Origin: JBFGCA01 sp041567315
GTDB taxonomy: Bacteria > Acidobacteriota > Thermoanaerobaculia > Multivoradales > JAHEKO01
Reading direction: 5' to 3'
Assembly: GCA_041567315.1 (NCBI GenBank)
Contig: JBFGCA010000005.1
Location: forward strand, 1 to 64,000
DNA length: 64,000 bases
The position numbers and the translations under genes were made by a program. Numbering within the stretch: position 1 is the first letter of the stretch; every line of letters starts with the position of its first letter. Under the pieces are notes generated by a model. The model did not search any database and had not been told where the DNA came from. It saw nothing but the letters and a program-made list of their open reading frames with translations. This document shows, one piece after another, positions 25,436 through 35,348 of the stretch.

Positions 25436-28400
25436 CTACCTGAGGATCCGCACGCCGAGCTGGATCTCGCGCGGGTCGCCGGCGCCGCTGCGGACGGTGC
25501 CGTCGAAGTTGAAGATCAGCTCGGTGACCTGGGGAACCAGGAAGTTCTCCTCGTCGGTCAAGTTGAAGATGTCGAGGATCGGCTGCACGGTGTAGCCGCC
25601 GACCTGGAAGTTCTTGGACAGCCGCAGATCGACGGTCATGAACTCGTTGTCCTTCTCGCCCTGGTTGCGGCCGAAGACGGCGGCGCCGAGGTCGCACGAC
25701 AGCCCGCTGCCCGACGGCACCGGCGGGATGCAGCGCCCCGTCGGTGGGAACCCCTGTACCGGGTCGCCGTTGGGCTCGATGTCCAGCGGCTGCGCGTCGC
25801 GGTAGGTGAAGCGCGCGTTGATGTCGATGCCGTAGGGCGCGTTCCACAGCACCCAGGCGTTGAAGCGGTGCCGCTGGTGGCGGTCGGAGAGGCTGAACTC
25901 GGCGTCCAGGTCGGTGAACTTGGCGTAGCGGAAGGTGAACGGATCGCGCTCGTTGTCGTCGTCCGACTGGTCGATCGAGTTGGTGTAGTAGGCCTGGACC
26001 TGGAAGTTGTTGGAGTAGCGCTTGTTGACCCCGACGGTGACCCCGAAGTAGCGGCTCTTGCCCGACGAGCTGACCGTCCGCAGGGTGCCGATGCCGTTCG
26101 AGCCGTCGGCCCCCAGGCCGGTCGACCAGGGCGAGCCGAACAGGGCGTCGTTGCTGTTGATCCAGCGGGTGATGTGGTTGGTGGCCGCGTAGTTGACCTT
26201 GGCCAGCAGCGCCACGTTGGGCCGCACCTCACCCTCCCAGGAGAGCGCGGTCGAGATGGTCTCGGGCAGCTCGAAGTCCTTGTCGAAGATGAAGACCTCG
26301 GGCTGGAAGGGCACCCCGGCCACGTCCGGCGGCAGCAGGTTGGGCCACTCGGGCGGCGTCACTCCGAAGTCGTTGAAGAAGCTGGCCCGGAAGATGGTCT
26401 GCCCGCGGCTGCCGTTGGTCGAGCGCACCGAGGCCAGGGTGAGGGCCGGGATGCGCGCCGCGTAGACCCCGGCGCTGCCGCGGATCACCTGCCGCAGCTT
26501 GGTGTCCGGCGACCAGGCGAAGGCGAAGCGCGGCTGCAGCGAGTCGTCGTCGGGGATGTCGCCGTCCGAGGGGAAGGTCTGCGGGCCGATCGGCGTGTCG
26601 CGGGTCTCGCCGATGAAGTCGGCGTAGAAAACCTCGTTGGGCGGGGTGATGACGCTCGGCTGGTCGAGCCGCTCCCAGCGCAGCCCGAACTCCAGGGTCA
26701 GGTTGGCGGTCGGCTGCCACTGGTCCTGGATGAAGATCGCGGTCTCCTTCTGCTCGATCGACTGGGTGCCGGCCTGGTTGACCGAGACGTCGCCGACCCC
26801 GGCCTGCTGGAGGAAGAGCAGCAGCGGCCCGGCGGTGCCGCCGTGGGTGCTGCAGTCGACGCCCACGCCGCTGGTGCCGTCGACGCACTCGACGTAGTTG
26901 GGACCGAGGTTCACGTAGTTCTGGAAGCCCTGGAAGGAGCTGAAGATGTAGCGCCCGTTGGCGAAGCCGATGAAGGTCTGCGACGAGGTCACCTCGTTGT
27001 ACTCGAGGCCGGCCTTTATCGAGTGGTCGCCGCGCAGCAGCGAGACGTTGTTGTTGATCTGGATGCGGTCGTCGTCGTACTCGATGGGCAGGAAGAACGG
27101 CATCCCCACCCGCCAGCCGCCGACGAAGTCGAAGGCGGTGTCGGGGAAGGGCCGGTTCTGGCCGGGCACGTTGGGACCGGGGTAGGGCCGCGGCCGCCAC
27201 TCCTTGGCGTACTGGCCGCGGAACTCGTTGAGCAGCCGGTCGGAGACGGTCGAGATCAGGGTGCTGGTCAGCCCGTGGGCGTAGTCGGTCTCGATGCCGT
27301 TGGCGCTCGCCCCCCAGGTGTCGACGTCGAAGGTGCCGTTGACCTGCTGCGAGTAGTGGTAGGCCCAGCGGCCGGTCAGCAGGTTCCTGTCGTTGAGCTG
27401 CAGGTCGACCTTGCCCAGGTAGGCGTCGGCGTCGTTGGTGCGGGTGATCGGCGCGTTCTCGTTGGGCAGCCCGACGCTGGCCAGGTAGTCGACCACTTCG
27501 GGGGCGATGCGGCCGGGGTCGGTCTGCTTGGTGCTGTCGGCGTCCTGCAGATCGGCGGCGACGAAGAAGAAGGCCTTGTCCCTGCGCAGCGGCCCGCCGA
27601 CGGTGAAGCCGTACTGGGCCTGGTCGAACTCGAAAGCGGTCTCGCGGCCGCCGGAGCGCAGCTGCGGGTCCTCCGACAGCGAGTCGTTCTTGAAGAAGAC
27701 GTGGGCTGTGCCCTTGAGCGAGTTGGTCCCCGACTTGGTGACGACGTTGACGAAGCCGCCCGAGGAGCGACCGAACTCGGCCGGCGCGCCGTCGGTGACG
27801 ATCAGCACCTCCTTGATGGCGTCGATGTTGAAGGTGTAGGGAGGCCGCTGGCCGCCGCGCTGCTCGCCGAAGAACGGGTTGTTGAAGTCCGCTCCGTCGA
27901 CCATCACGTTGTTGTTGATGCCCTTCTGGCCGTTGATCGACAGCTCCTCGCCGTCGGGGCCCTGGACGATGGTCACCCCCGGGGTGAGCTTGGAGAACTC
28001 GAGGAAGTTGCGGCCGTCGTTGGGCAGCCCCTCGATCGAGCGGTCGTCGATCCGGATCTGGCCCTCGGTGCGGCTGGTCTCGATCACCGGCCCGGCGCCG
28101 GTGACGGTGATCTCCTCGCCGACCGCCGAGATCTGCATGGTGACCTCGAGGGTGATGGTCTGACCGAGGGCGAGCTGCAGGCCCTCGCGCACCAGGGTGG
28201 CGAAGCCTTCCAGCGCGAAGGAGGTGGTGTAGGGACCGAGCGGCAGCAGGACGCCCCGGAAGCGGCCGGACTCGTCGGTCATCAGCACCTTCTCGAAGCC
28301 GGTGGCGGTGTTGCGGAGGGTGACGGTGACCCCCGGCAGGACGCCTCCGCCTTCGTCCTTGACGATGCCCTCGATGACACCGGTGGTGGCCTGGGACTGG

Positions 28401-28471
28401 GCGTCGACCCCGGGCGCCGCAAACAGCGCCAGGAGCAGAACCGCCGCGAACACACGGACGCTTCGCACCAT
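25436..28471 (-). CDS. TonB-dependent receptor, carboxypeptidase-regulatory type
   Basis: A 1011-residue outer-membrane protein of the acidobacterial Oar-like type. The ATG at 28471 has GGAGGT 4 bases upstream and gives a signal peptide ending VDAQ; the frame to 28504 is not needed. Residues about 28-110 form a carboxypeptidase-like beta domain (TTGVIEGIVKDEGGGVLPGV), then a plug with FNIDAIKEVLIVTDGAPAEF and GGFVNVVTKSGTN, then a long barrel with surface loops. The last residue is Arg rather than Phe. It has its own promoter and terminator, so it is monocistronic. Substrate unknown; relatives take up peptides or glycans. Confidence 0.92.
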   Translation of the reverse strand: MVRSVRVFAAVLLLALFAAPGVDAQSQATTGVIEGIVKDEGGGVLPGVTVTLRNTATGFEKVLMTDESGRFRGVLLPLGPYTTSFALEGFATLVREGLQLALGQTITLEVTMQISAVGEEITVTGAGPVIETSRTEGQIRIDDRSIEGLPNDGRNFLEFSKLTPGVTIVQGPDGEELSINGQKGINNNVMVDGADFNNPFFGEQRGGQRPPYTFNIDAIKEVLIVTDGAPAEFGRSSGGFVNVVTKSGTNSLKGTAHVFFKNDSLSEDPQLRSGGRETAFEFDQAQYGFTVGGPLRRDKAFFFVAADLQDADSTKQTDPGRIAPEVVDYLASVGLPNENAPITRTNDADAYLGKVDLQLNDRNLLTGRWAYHYSQQVNGTFDVDTWGASANGIETDYAHGLTSTLISTVSDRLLNEFRGQYAKEWRPRPYPGPNVPGQNRPFPDTAFDFVGGWRVGMPFFLPIEYDDDRIQINNNVSLLRGDHSIKAGLEYNEVTSSQTFIGFANGRYIFSSFQGFQNYVNLGPNYVECVDGTSGVGVDCSTHGGTAGPLLLFLQQAGVGDVSVNQAGTQSIEQKETAIFIQDQWQPTANLTLEFGLRWERLDQPSVITPPNEVFYADFIGETRDTPIGPQTFPSDGDIPDDDSLQPRFAFAWSPDTKLRQVIRGSAGVYAARIPALTLASVRSTNGSRGQTIFRASFFNDFGVTPPEWPNLLPPDVAGVPFQPEVFIFDKDFELPETISTALSWEGEVRPNVALLAKVNYAATNHITRWINSNDALFGSPWSTGLGADGSNGIGTLRTVSSSGKSRYFGVTVGVNKRYSNNFQVQAYYTNSIDQSDDDNERDPFTFRYAKFTDLDAEFSLSDRHQRHRFNAWVLWNAPYGIDINARFTYRDAQPLDIEPNGDPVQGFPPTGRCIPPVPSGSGLSCDLGAAVFGRNQGEKDNEFMTVDLRLSKNFQVGGYTVQPILDIFNLTDEENFLVPQVTELIFNFDGTVRSGAGDPREIQLGVRILR

Positions 28472-28525
28472 GGGGACCTCCTTTGAGTCGAAGGAAGGGC
28501 TCACCGCACCAAATGCTTTTGGGGG

Positions 28526-28553
28526 ATTATACGACGGGGCCGCGGCGGGGCAA
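28526..28553 (-). promoter_or_regulatory. Sigma-70-type promoter of the TonB receptor gene
   Basis: On the minus strand TTGCCC (28553-28548), a 16-base spacer and a consensus TATAAT (28531-28526) lie 55 bases before the ATG at 28471. A small inverted repeat, CCAAA...TTTGG, overlaps the probable transcription start. Confidence 0.7.
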
Positions 28554-28585
28554 GGGGCCGCGGAAGCCGCCGCCGGTGCCGTCCA

Positions 28586-29476
28586 CTAGGGCCGCAGATG
28601 CCGGTCGAAGAAGGCCAGGGTCTTGGCCCAGGCGTCCTCGGCGGCGGTGGCGTTGTAGCGCCCGCCGGAGGGGTTGGCGAAGGCGTGGTCGGCGTTTTCG
28701 TAGACGTGGATCGAGGCGGTCTTGCCGAGCCCTTCGAGAGCGTGCTGGAACTCGCGGACGGCGCTCACCGGGATGCCGCCGTCGAGGGCGCCGAAGAGCC
28801 CCAGGACCGGCGCCTCGAGGGCGGCCAGCTCCTCGCGTCCGGTGACCAGGCGGCCGTAGTAGATGACCGCGGCGTCGATCGCCGGCCCCTGGTCGAGGGC
28901 GGCGCGCAGCGACCAGCCGCCGCCGAAGCACCAGCCGACGACGCCGATCCGCGGCGCCCCCAGCCGCTGCTCGAGGTAGGTCGTCGCCGCCCGCAGGTTG
29001 GCCAGCGCGTCGGCGGGGCGCTCGCCGGCGGCGCGGGCCAGGCGCGCGGCGGTCTCGCGGTCGCTCGCCGCCTCGCCGCCGTAGAGGTCGACCGCCAGCG
29101 CCGCGTAGCCCTCGCCGGCCAGCCGCCGGGCCACCGCGCGGATGTTGTCGTTGAGGCCCCACCACTCGTGGATCAGGATCACCCCGGGGAGCGGGCCCTC
29201 GGCCCCCTCCGGCCGCGCCAGGTAGCCCGCCACCGCCTGCTCGCCGACCACCGCGTAGTCCACCGGACCGGCGCTCACCGGCGCCGCCGGCTCGGTCTCG
29301 GCGGCCGGGCTGGCCAGCGGCCGGTCGCCGGCGTGCTCGCGCTCCATCCGGGCGACGAAGTCGTCGGTGGCGGTTGTGGCGGCGGTGGCGGGCAGCGGCC
29401 CGCCGGCGAGGGCGGGCACCGGCAGGGCCACCAGCAGCGAAAGCACCAGGAGTCGAGCGGCGGCAGGTCGCGTCAT
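28586..29476 (-). CDS. Secreted dienelactone hydrolase-family protein
   Basis: A 296-residue alpha/beta hydrolase with a signal peptide (about 1-24, ALAG). The DLH catalytic triad is visible: nucleophile C183 in GWCFGG, D232 in GALDGGIP and H264 in NADHAFANP; the HEWWGLN motif at 103-109 forms the oxyanion region. Export of a dienelactone hydrolase-like enzyme is common in TonB-rich heterotrophs; the true substrate is unknown, so carboxymethylenebutenolidase activity is not implied. It is 41 bases downstream of the subtilisin gene on the same strand. Confidence 0.92.
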   Translation of the reverse strand: MTRPAAARLLVLSLLVALPVPALAGGPLPATAATTATDDFVARMEREHAGDRPLASPAAETEPAAPVSAGPVDYAVVGEQAVAGYLARPEGAEGPLPGVILIHEWWGLNDNIRAVARRLAGEGYAALAVDLYGGEAASDRETAARLARAAGERPADALANLRAATTYLEQRLGAPRIGVVGWCFGGGWSLRAALDQGPAIDAAVIYYGRLVTGREELAALEAPVLGLFGALDGGIPVSAVREFQHALEGLGKTASIHVYENADHAFANPSGGRYNATAAEDAWAKTLAFFDRHLRP

Positions 29477-29517
29477 CGGGTCACCTCGTCTTGGGATCGC
29501 CGCACCCTATCCGATCC

Positions 29518-30750
29518 TCACTGCTCGCGCGCGTAGACCAGCCGGTTGGGCCCGTCGCCGTGGTTGCGGACCACCCCCTCGGTGGCCCGCGACTCGACCA
29601 GCCCCTTGACCTCGGCCGGGGTGCTGCCGGGGGCACGCTCCAAGGTGAGGGCGGCCACCCCGGCGGCGTGCGGCGAGGCCATCGAGGTGCCGCTCAGCAC
29701 GTTGTCGCCGCCGCCGCGCCAGGCCGACAGCACGTCGACCCCGGGGCCGAAGACGTCGACGCACTGCCCCTGGTTGGAGAAGAAGGCGCGCCGGTCGCTG
29801 CGGTCGGTGGCGCCGGTGCCGATCGCCTGCTTCACCCGCGACGGCGAGCCGTCGCAGGCGTTCGAGGAGTCGTTGCCGGCCGCCACCACGTGCATCACGC
29901 CGGCCTCCAGCGAGCGGCAGACCGCGGTGTCGAGGCTGCGCGAGGGGTCGCCGCCGAGGCTCATGTTGGCGACCGCCGGCCAGCCGTTGGCCTCGACGTG
30001 GCCGGTCACCCAGTCGATGCCCTCGATGACGTCGGAGTCGGCGCCGGTGCCGTCGCGGAGCACCCTCACCGGGTGGATCACCACCTCGCGGGCCACCCCG
30101 AAGGTGCTGCCGCCGAGGGTGCCGGCGACGTGGGTGCCGTGCCCGTGGTCGTCGTCGAAGCGGTCGCCGAAGACGTTGTGCGCCTCGCCGAGGCGGCCGG
30201 CGAACTCCGGATGGTCGGCATCCACCCCGGTGTCGATGACGTAGGCGTGGACGCCGGCGCCGGTGGCGCCGGGCTCGTAGATCCCGTCGAGCGGCAGCTG
30301 GCGCTGATCGATGCGGTCCAGCCCCCAGGTGGAGGCGGCGCTCCCGGGCAGCGGGCCGATCGTCTTGCGGCCGTCCTCCTCGACGAAGAGCACCCGCTCG
30401 TCCCGGCGCAGCCGGTAGAGCTGGTCGGCGGTCAGGGTGGCGGCGAACTGGTCGACCGCGGCGTAGGCGTCGAGCGTCCGGATGCCGTACGAGGCGGCGA
30501 GGGCGCTCATCTCGGCGCCGATCTGGGCCGCGGTCCGCGCCCCCGGGCCGCCGCCGGGCCAGCCGGGCTTGAGGGTCACCACGTAGCGCCCCGGCTGGCG
30601 CTGCTTGACGCGGTAGAGGCGCGCTTTCTGCCGGCCGTCGCGCTCGGCGACGGCCTGCAGCTCGGTGGCGCAGTCGAAGGGCTCGGGCCCGGGGCAGCTG
30701 CCGCCGGCGGTCAACAGGCAGACGAGAACGAAAAGCGGAATGCGCGGCAT
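29518..30750 (-). CDS. Secreted subtilisin-like serine protease (S8, proteinase K type)
   Basis: A 410-residue preproprotein. The ATG at 30750 follows GGAGGAACC; a signal peptide or lipoprotein-like leader ends at TAGGSC (C19). Residues about 45-130 form an I9-type propeptide inhibitor (RYVVTLKPG to RVLFVEEDG). The catalytic domain has D173 in YVIDTG, H204 in [10 protein letters not shown] and S356 in SGTSMASP, plus the oxyanion Asn in AAGNDSS. Several Cys residues could form disulphides. It would degrade extracellular protein, in keeping with the nearby secreted hydrolases. Confidence 0.96.
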   Translation of the reverse strand: MPRIPLFVLVCLLTAGGSCPGPEPFDCATELQAVAERDGRQKARLYRVKQRQPGRYVVTLKPGWPGGGPGARTAAQIGAEMSALAASYGIRTLDAYAAVDQFAATLTADQLYRLRRDERVLFVEEDGRKTIGPLPGSAASTWGLDRIDQRQLPLDGIYEPGATGAGVHAYVIDTGVDADHPEFAGRLGEAHNVFGDRFDDDHGHGTHVAGTLGGSTFGVAREVVIHPVRVLRDGTGADSDVIEGIDWVTGHVEANGWPAVANMSLGGDPSRSLDTAVCRSLEAGVMHVVAAGNDSSNACDGSPSRVKQAIGTGATDRSDRRAFFSNQGQCVDVFGPGVDVLSAWRGGGDNVLSGTSMASPHAAGVAALTLERAPGSTPAEVKGLVESRATEGVVRNHGDGPNRLVYAREQ

Positions 30751-31095
30751 GGACGGTTCCTCCACGGAGCAGGTGCGGGGGCGACGCGAGGGACCCACCG
30801 CCCCGGGGAAAGCGGCACCACCATTCTGACAGCTCCTCTCAGAGGCTCGCATTGTTCACTTTGTGACTCGGCGCCGCGGCAGCGTCGAGACGCCGCAGTG
30901 GGTACAGGCACCGCGGGTGACGGTCCCCACCGGCTGGCCGGCCGGGCGAAACCCCGGCCGCTCGACCGCCGTAGAGGCCGATGAGTCACCTGGCGGCCGC
31001 CCCGCGGGCGCCGATTCGTGTCCTCGCGTCGCGCCAGCCGGGCTGGCGCCCGGTCTCGCCGATCGCCCGGCCGAGAGCCCAAGGAGGTCCCTTCC
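30751..31095. other. Divergent intergenic region, no gene seen
   Basis: 345 bases between the divergent subtilisin and DUF885 genes. It must hold both promoters; ATTGTTCACTTTGTGACTC near 30851-30869 is the only AT-rich part, and AAGGAGGT at 31081-31088 is the ribosome site for the plus-strand gene. No RNA gene or conserved short frame was recognised. Confidence 0.5.
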
Positions 31096-32955
31096 ATGCG
31101 CAGAGTCGTCATCGCTATCCTCGCCGCCGTGCTGACTGCAGGCAACGCCGCCGCCGCCGACCTCGAGGCCGGGCGCCGCGCCCTCGCCGAGCGCCTCGAC
31201 GCCCTCCACGCCAACCCCGAGGGGCTGTCGGCGAGCGAGCGCCTGGAGGCCTACGTCGACCTCTTCTACGACTGGGTGATGTTCGAGCACCCCGAGTTCG
31301 CCACCTCGATCGGCCACCCCGAGGGCCACGACCGGTGGACCGACAACACCCTCGAAGGCATCGCCTGGCGCGAAGCCGAGACGGCACGGGCTCTCGAGGC
31401 GCTGCGGTCGATCGACCGCGCCGCGCTGACGGACGAGGAGCGGCTGAACTACGACCTGCTGCTCCGCGACCTGGAGCTCAACGTCGCCGGCGACCGCTTC
31501 CCCGGCAAGTACCTGGCCATCAACCAGATGGGCGGCGTGCAGCAGAACGTGGCGCGGATGCTGGCCATCATGCAGGCCGGCACCGTCGAGCAGTACGAGG
31601 ACGTCCTGGCCCGGCTGCGCGGCGTCCCGGCGCTGGTCGACCAGACCATCGTGCGCCTCGAGAAGGGGCTCGAGACCGGGGTCACCCCGCCCAGGGTGAC
31701 GCTCCGCGACCTGCCCCAGCAGGTCCGCAACCTGCTGGTCGAGGAGCCGCTCGAGAGCCCGATGCTCAAGGCCTTCAACGAGTTTCCCGCCGACCTGCCG
31801 GCCGCCGAGCAGACGCGGCTGCGCGACGAGGCCGTCGAGGTCTTCCGCGACCAGGTCGCGCCGGCCTACCGGCGGCTCCTGGCCTACGTCGAGGAGACCT
31901 ACCTGCCAGGCGCCCGCGAGGAGATCGCGATGAGCGCGCTCCCCGACGGCGAGGCCTGGTACGCCCTGCGGGTCAGGGAGATGACCACCACCGACCTCAA
32001 CCCGCGCCAGATCCACGAGATCGGGCTCGCCGAGGTGGCCCGCATCCGCGCCGAGATGGACCGGGTGATCGCCGAGTCCGGCTTCGAGGGCACCTTCGAG
32101 GAGTTCACCGAGTTCCTGCGCACCGACCCGCGCTTCTACTTCGAGACCCCCGAGGAGCTGCTCCGTGCCTACCGCGACATCGCCAAGCGCGCCGACGCCG
32201 AGCTGCCCGCCCTGTTCCGCACCCTGCCGCGGCTGCCCTACGGCATCGTGCCGGTGCCGGCCTACGCCGAGAAGTCGCAGACCACCGCCTACTACGAGCG
32301 CGGCTCGCTCGAGGCCGGGCGCCCCGGCCGCTTTTTCGCCAACACCTACGACCTGCCCAGCCGGCCGAGCTGGGAGATGGAGGCGCTGACCCTCCACGAG
32401 GCGGTGCCCGGGCACCACCTGCAGATCGCCATTGCCCAGGAGCTCGAGGACCTGCCCTGGTTCCGGCGCTTCGGCGGCGAGACCGCCTTCATCGAGGGCT
32501 GGGGCCTCTATGCCGAGAGCCTGGGCGAGGAGATGGGCTTCTACCAGGACCCCTACGCCAAGTTCGGGCAGCTCACCTACGAGATCTGGCGCGCCATCCG
32601 CCTGGTGGTCGACACCGGCATGCACGCCCTGGGCTGGAGCCGCCAGCAGGCGATCGACTACTTCCGCGAGAACACCGGCAAGGCCGAGCACGACATAACA
32701 GTCGAAGTCGACCGCTACATCGTCTGGCCCGGCCAGGCCCTGGCCTACAAGATCGGCGAGCTCAAGATCAAAGAGCTCCGCGCCATGGCCAAGCAGGAGC
32801 TCGGCGAGCGCTTCGACCTCCGCGCCTTCCACGACCGCCTGCTCGCCAACGGCGCCCTCCCCCTCTCGGTCCTCGAGACCCACGTCGAAGAGTGGGTCAC
32901 CGCCCAGAAGGCGGCCGCGGACGGCGACGTCCAGCTAGCCGCCGGCGGCGGCTAG
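31096..32955 (+). CDS. Secreted DUF885 (probable metallopeptidase-like) protein
   Basis: A 619-residue protein with a signal peptide (about 1-19, NAAAA) and a start fixed by AAGGAGGT 7 bases before the ATG. The DUF885 family is large and helical; LTLHEAVPGHHLQ and FIEGWGLYAE look like the gluzincin motif pair HExxxxH plus downstream E and are probably catalytic. Members are often annotated as dipeptidyl or carboxypeptidase-like. It converges on the glycosidase-like gene, the two stops sharing CTAG. Confidence 0.9.
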   Translation: MRRVVIAILAAVLTAGNAAAADLEAGRRALAERLDALHANPEGLSASERLEAYVDLFYDWVMFEHPEFATSIGHPEGHDRWTDNTLEGIAWREAETARALEALRSIDRAALTDEERLNYDLLLRDLELNVAGDRFPGKYLAINQMGGVQQNVARMLAIMQAGTVEQYEDVLARLRGVPALVDQTIVRLEKGLETGVTPPRVTLRDLPQQVRNLLVEEPLESPMLKAFNEFPADLPAAEQTRLRDEAVEVFRDQVAPAYRRLLAYVEETYLPGAREEIAMSALPDGEAWYALRVREMTTTDLNPRQIHEIGLAEVARIRAEMDRVIAESGFEGTFEEFTEFLRTDPRFYFETPEELLRAYRDIAKRADAELPALFRTLPRLPYGIVPVPAYAEKSQTTAYYERGSLEAGRPGRFFANTYDLPSRPSWEMEALTLHEAVPGHHLQIAIAQELEDLPWFRRFGGETAFIEGWGLYAESLGEEMGFYQDPYAKFGQLTYEIWRAIRLVVDTGMHALGWSRQQAIDYFRENTGKAEHDITVEVDRYIVWPGQALAYKIGELKIKELRAMAKQELGERFDLRAFHDRLLANGALPLSVLETHVEEWVTAQKAAADGDVQLAAGGG

Positions 32956-34832
32956 AACTCGTCGCACTGGGTAACCCCTTCGCACCAGTTGGCCAGGGTG
33001 GCCCAGTTGGACCAGGTGGTGCCGAATTCACTGGTCACCACACAGCGGTATCTGCCGAAGTCCTGTTCCTGGACGTTGTGGACCTGCAAGAAGGTCGTCG
33101 TGGTGCCGGAGAAGGTCCCGTTCCCGTCGACGAGATTGACCGGCAGTCCGCCCTTGACCTCCTGCTGCCACTGGTAGGCAAGCGTGCCTTCACCGGTGGC
33201 GCGGACCTCGAACCACCCCAAGCCGCCGTAGGGGGCCAGGACGTCCTGGGGCTGCATCGTGATGACCGGTGCGAGCGACACCTCGAGGTGGAGCGCCGCC
33301 GGGGTGGACGACCACGGGCTCGAGAGGGTCACGGTCGTGCCTGCCGGAGTGACCGTGCCGGTCGAGGTCGCGCCGTCGGTGACCCGAAACCACTGGTAGT
33401 CATAGACGACGCCGCTCTGGACGGCCGACAGCGAGACGACCGCCTGGTTCGCCGGCTTGTACGCCAGGTACTCGTCGCCCGGGTCGGCGAGCGCGAAGTT
33501 CGTGCTCGAGAGATTTCCGCGGGGCGCCATCGCCGCGAGGCCGATCTGCTCGGACCATCCCTTGATGTGGCTCATGCTGTCGCGCAGCGCCAGGTGATGC
33601 GGCAGCTCGACGAGACCCCACGGGTTGTCCTCGAAGTGAGAGTCCATGAACGCGAAGTGGTACCCGCGCGTGAAGGCCTTCCAGCTCCAGCCTCGCGGGT
33701 CGGTGATGATCGGTGGTGGGTTGCCGCCGCCCTGACAGCCGCCGCAGATGTGATCGGTGTCGAGGATGATGATCCGACCCAGCGCGGCCGACCCGGGGTA
33801 CCGGAAGTTGTTGGGCGGTGGCCCGCCGTTCTGACCGTTGAAGTCTCCTGACACCCCGGGTGCCGATCGCCCGTTCGGGGACAGCACCTCCGCATCGGTG
33901 CTCAGCAGCAGGCCGTTCACCAGGTGGTTCCTGCCCGGCTGGACCATCGCGCTCATCCACACCGGATGGGGGTCGTAGCCCTGGGTCGTCTCCCAGCTTC
34001 GGATCTCGGCCATGATCTGCTCCTGCCATTCGAAGCCCTCCCAGGGTGCGGCGTTGCCGACCCAGCCCTCGTTGCCGACCTCCCAGATCACCGGCAGGTG
34101 GTGCAGCTCGTCGACGACCTGCCGCAGGTAGTGCCGCTGCTGGTCGAACAGGTCGGAGTCCACCGGCGGGTAGGTCGACGTCTCCCATCCCTCGCAGTCG
34201 TTGTTCGGGTCCCCGTCGATGCCGTTGACGTTGTTGTCGCGCTGGAACCCGTGGGTGTACCAGTCGAAATCCTCCTCGGCCAGGTTGCCTCCCACCAGCA
34301 CGCAGTTCTGCTGGCGGTCGCCGTAGGTGATCGGCTCGAAGAACATGACGCTCATGGAGACGCCCCGCTGGAGGGCGTCGCCGACGCGGGAGTCGACCCT
34401 GTTGATGTAGCTCAGGTTCAGCAGGTCCAGGTTGACCTTCGGGCGGCCGTCGTTGCCGGTCCCCGACTGCCGCTGCCAGATCGGCGGGTCGAATCGCATG
34501 TCCACCTGGGCCAGGATCGTCGTCTCCCAGGCCCAGCCCCGCATGAAGTTGAAGTCGTTGTCGATCGTCAGGTAGTCCAGCAGGTCGTTGAAGTCGAGAC
34601 GGGTCGCATTGGTCGGCCAGGCCCCCTGGCGCCAGTCCTGGAAGTTGTTCCAGACGTGTGATCCCACCATCAGAACGGCCTTCTGGTCGGGATCGCCCTC
34701 CACCATGAAGTACCGCGGGTTGGCCGGGTGGACGATCAAACGGCCGGAGGTCTCGGCGGCAAAGGCCTCTGCGGCGACGGCCCCCAGGCAGAGGCCGAGT
34801 AAGAGCATGATCCGCTGGCATCTCGAGAGCAT
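32952..34832 (-). CDS. Secreted glycoside hydrolase-like protein with C-terminal Ig-like domain
   Basis: A 626-residue protein with a signal peptide ending AFAAE. Residues 30-450 resemble a clan-A TIM-barrel glycosidase: GSHVWNNFQDW, MRGWAWETT and LPVIWEVGNEGW, the last with an Asn-Glu pair expected for an acid/base residue. About 530-610 is an Ig-like domain (ITMQPQDVLAPYGG to DFGRYRCVV) with a probable disulphide. The sugar substrate is unknown. The base and codon use look less GC-extreme than in neighbouring genes, which may mean a recent arrival. Confidence 0.78.
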   Translation of the reverse strand: MLSRCQRIMLLLGLCLGAVAAEAFAAETSGRLIVHPANPRYFMVEGDPDQKAVLMVGSHVWNNFQDWRQGAWPTNATRLDFNDLLDYLTIDNDFNFMRGWAWETTILAQVDMRFDPPIWQRQSGTGNDGRPKVNLDLLNLSYINRVDSRVGDALQRGVSMSVMFFEPITYGDRQQNCVLVGGNLAEEDFDWYTHGFQRDNNVNGIDGDPNNDCEGWETSTYPPVDSDLFDQQRHYLRQVVDELHHLPVIWEVGNEGWVGNAAPWEGFEWQEQIMAEIRSWETTQGYDPHPVWMSAMVQPGRNHLVNGLLLSTDAEVLSPNGRSAPGVSGDFNGQNGGPPPNNFRYPGSAALGRIIILDTDHICGGCQGGGNPPPIITDPRGWSWKAFTRGYHFAFMDSHFEDNPWGLVELPHHLALRDSMSHIKGWSEQIGLAAMAPRGNLSSTNFALADPGDEYLAYKPANQAVVSLSAVQSGVVYDYQWFRVTDGATSTGTVTPAGTTVTLSSPWSSTPAALHLEVSLAPVITMQPQDVLAPYGGLGWFEVRATGEGTLAYQWQQEVKGGLPVNLVDGNGTFSGTTTTFLQVHNVQEQDFGRYRCVVTSEFGTTWSNWATLANWCEGVTQCDEF

Positions 34833-35041
34833 CGAAACCTCCCTTCGTAGCGTGTGCCAAGAATCTGGCAGTGGCGGGGCCCTTGGGTCGTGACGAAGGT
34901 GTGACGGTCTTGCGCAGTTGGCTGACGGTTGCCCGTCGAGGCGGTTGGCGCTCTAACTCGGCTCCGCGACGGTGTCGGCTGGCAACGGTCCTCGATGGGG
35001 TGAAACGAGCCGCCGTTGGGCCTCCGGTGGCTTGCCGGCTG

Positions 35042-35057
35042 GTACAGCTTTCTGTAC
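35042..35057. promoter_or_regulatory. Palindromic operator candidate of the YefM-YoeB module
   Basis: GTACAG at 35042-35047 and CTGTAC at 35052-35057 are perfect inverted arms around CTTT, 9 bases before the yefM ATG. This matches the expected position and form of the YefM/YefM-YoeB autoregulatory site, which in Escherichia coli centres on TGTACA. Confidence 0.7.
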
Positions 35058-35066
35058 AATTGAGTC

Positions 35067-35348
35067 ATGGCCCGCGTCACCACCTACAGCGACGCCCGCG
35101 CCCACCTCAAGAGCTACTGCGACGAGGTCGCCGAGAGCGGCGAGCCGCTGATCATCAAGCGCCGCTCCGGCGCCGACGTCGCCCTGGTCAGCGTCGACGA
35201 GCTGGCCGGCCTGGAAGAGACGGCCCACCTGCTGCGCTCGCCGAAGAGCGTTAAGCGCCTGTTCGAGTCCCTCGAAGAGGTCCGCTCGGGCGGCGGGGCC
35301 GTGCTGACGATCGAGGAGCTGCAGCACAAGCTCGGCCTCGATGGCTGA
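35067..35348 (+). CDS. yefM: YefM-like antitoxin
   Basis: A 93-residue Phd/YefM antitoxin that neutralises YoeB and represses its own operon. YSDARAHLKSYCDEVAES and EPLIIKRRSGADVALVSVDELAGLEETAHLLRSPKSVKRL follow the YefM pattern closely. The stop overlaps the yoeB start by 8 bases, giving coupled translation. A GTACAG/CTGTAC palindrome sits at the start. Confidence 0.93.
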   Translation: MARVTTYSDARAHLKSYCDEVAESGEPLIIKRRSGADVALVSVDELAGLEETAHLLRSPKSVKRLFESLEEVRSGGGAVLTIEELQHKLGLDG

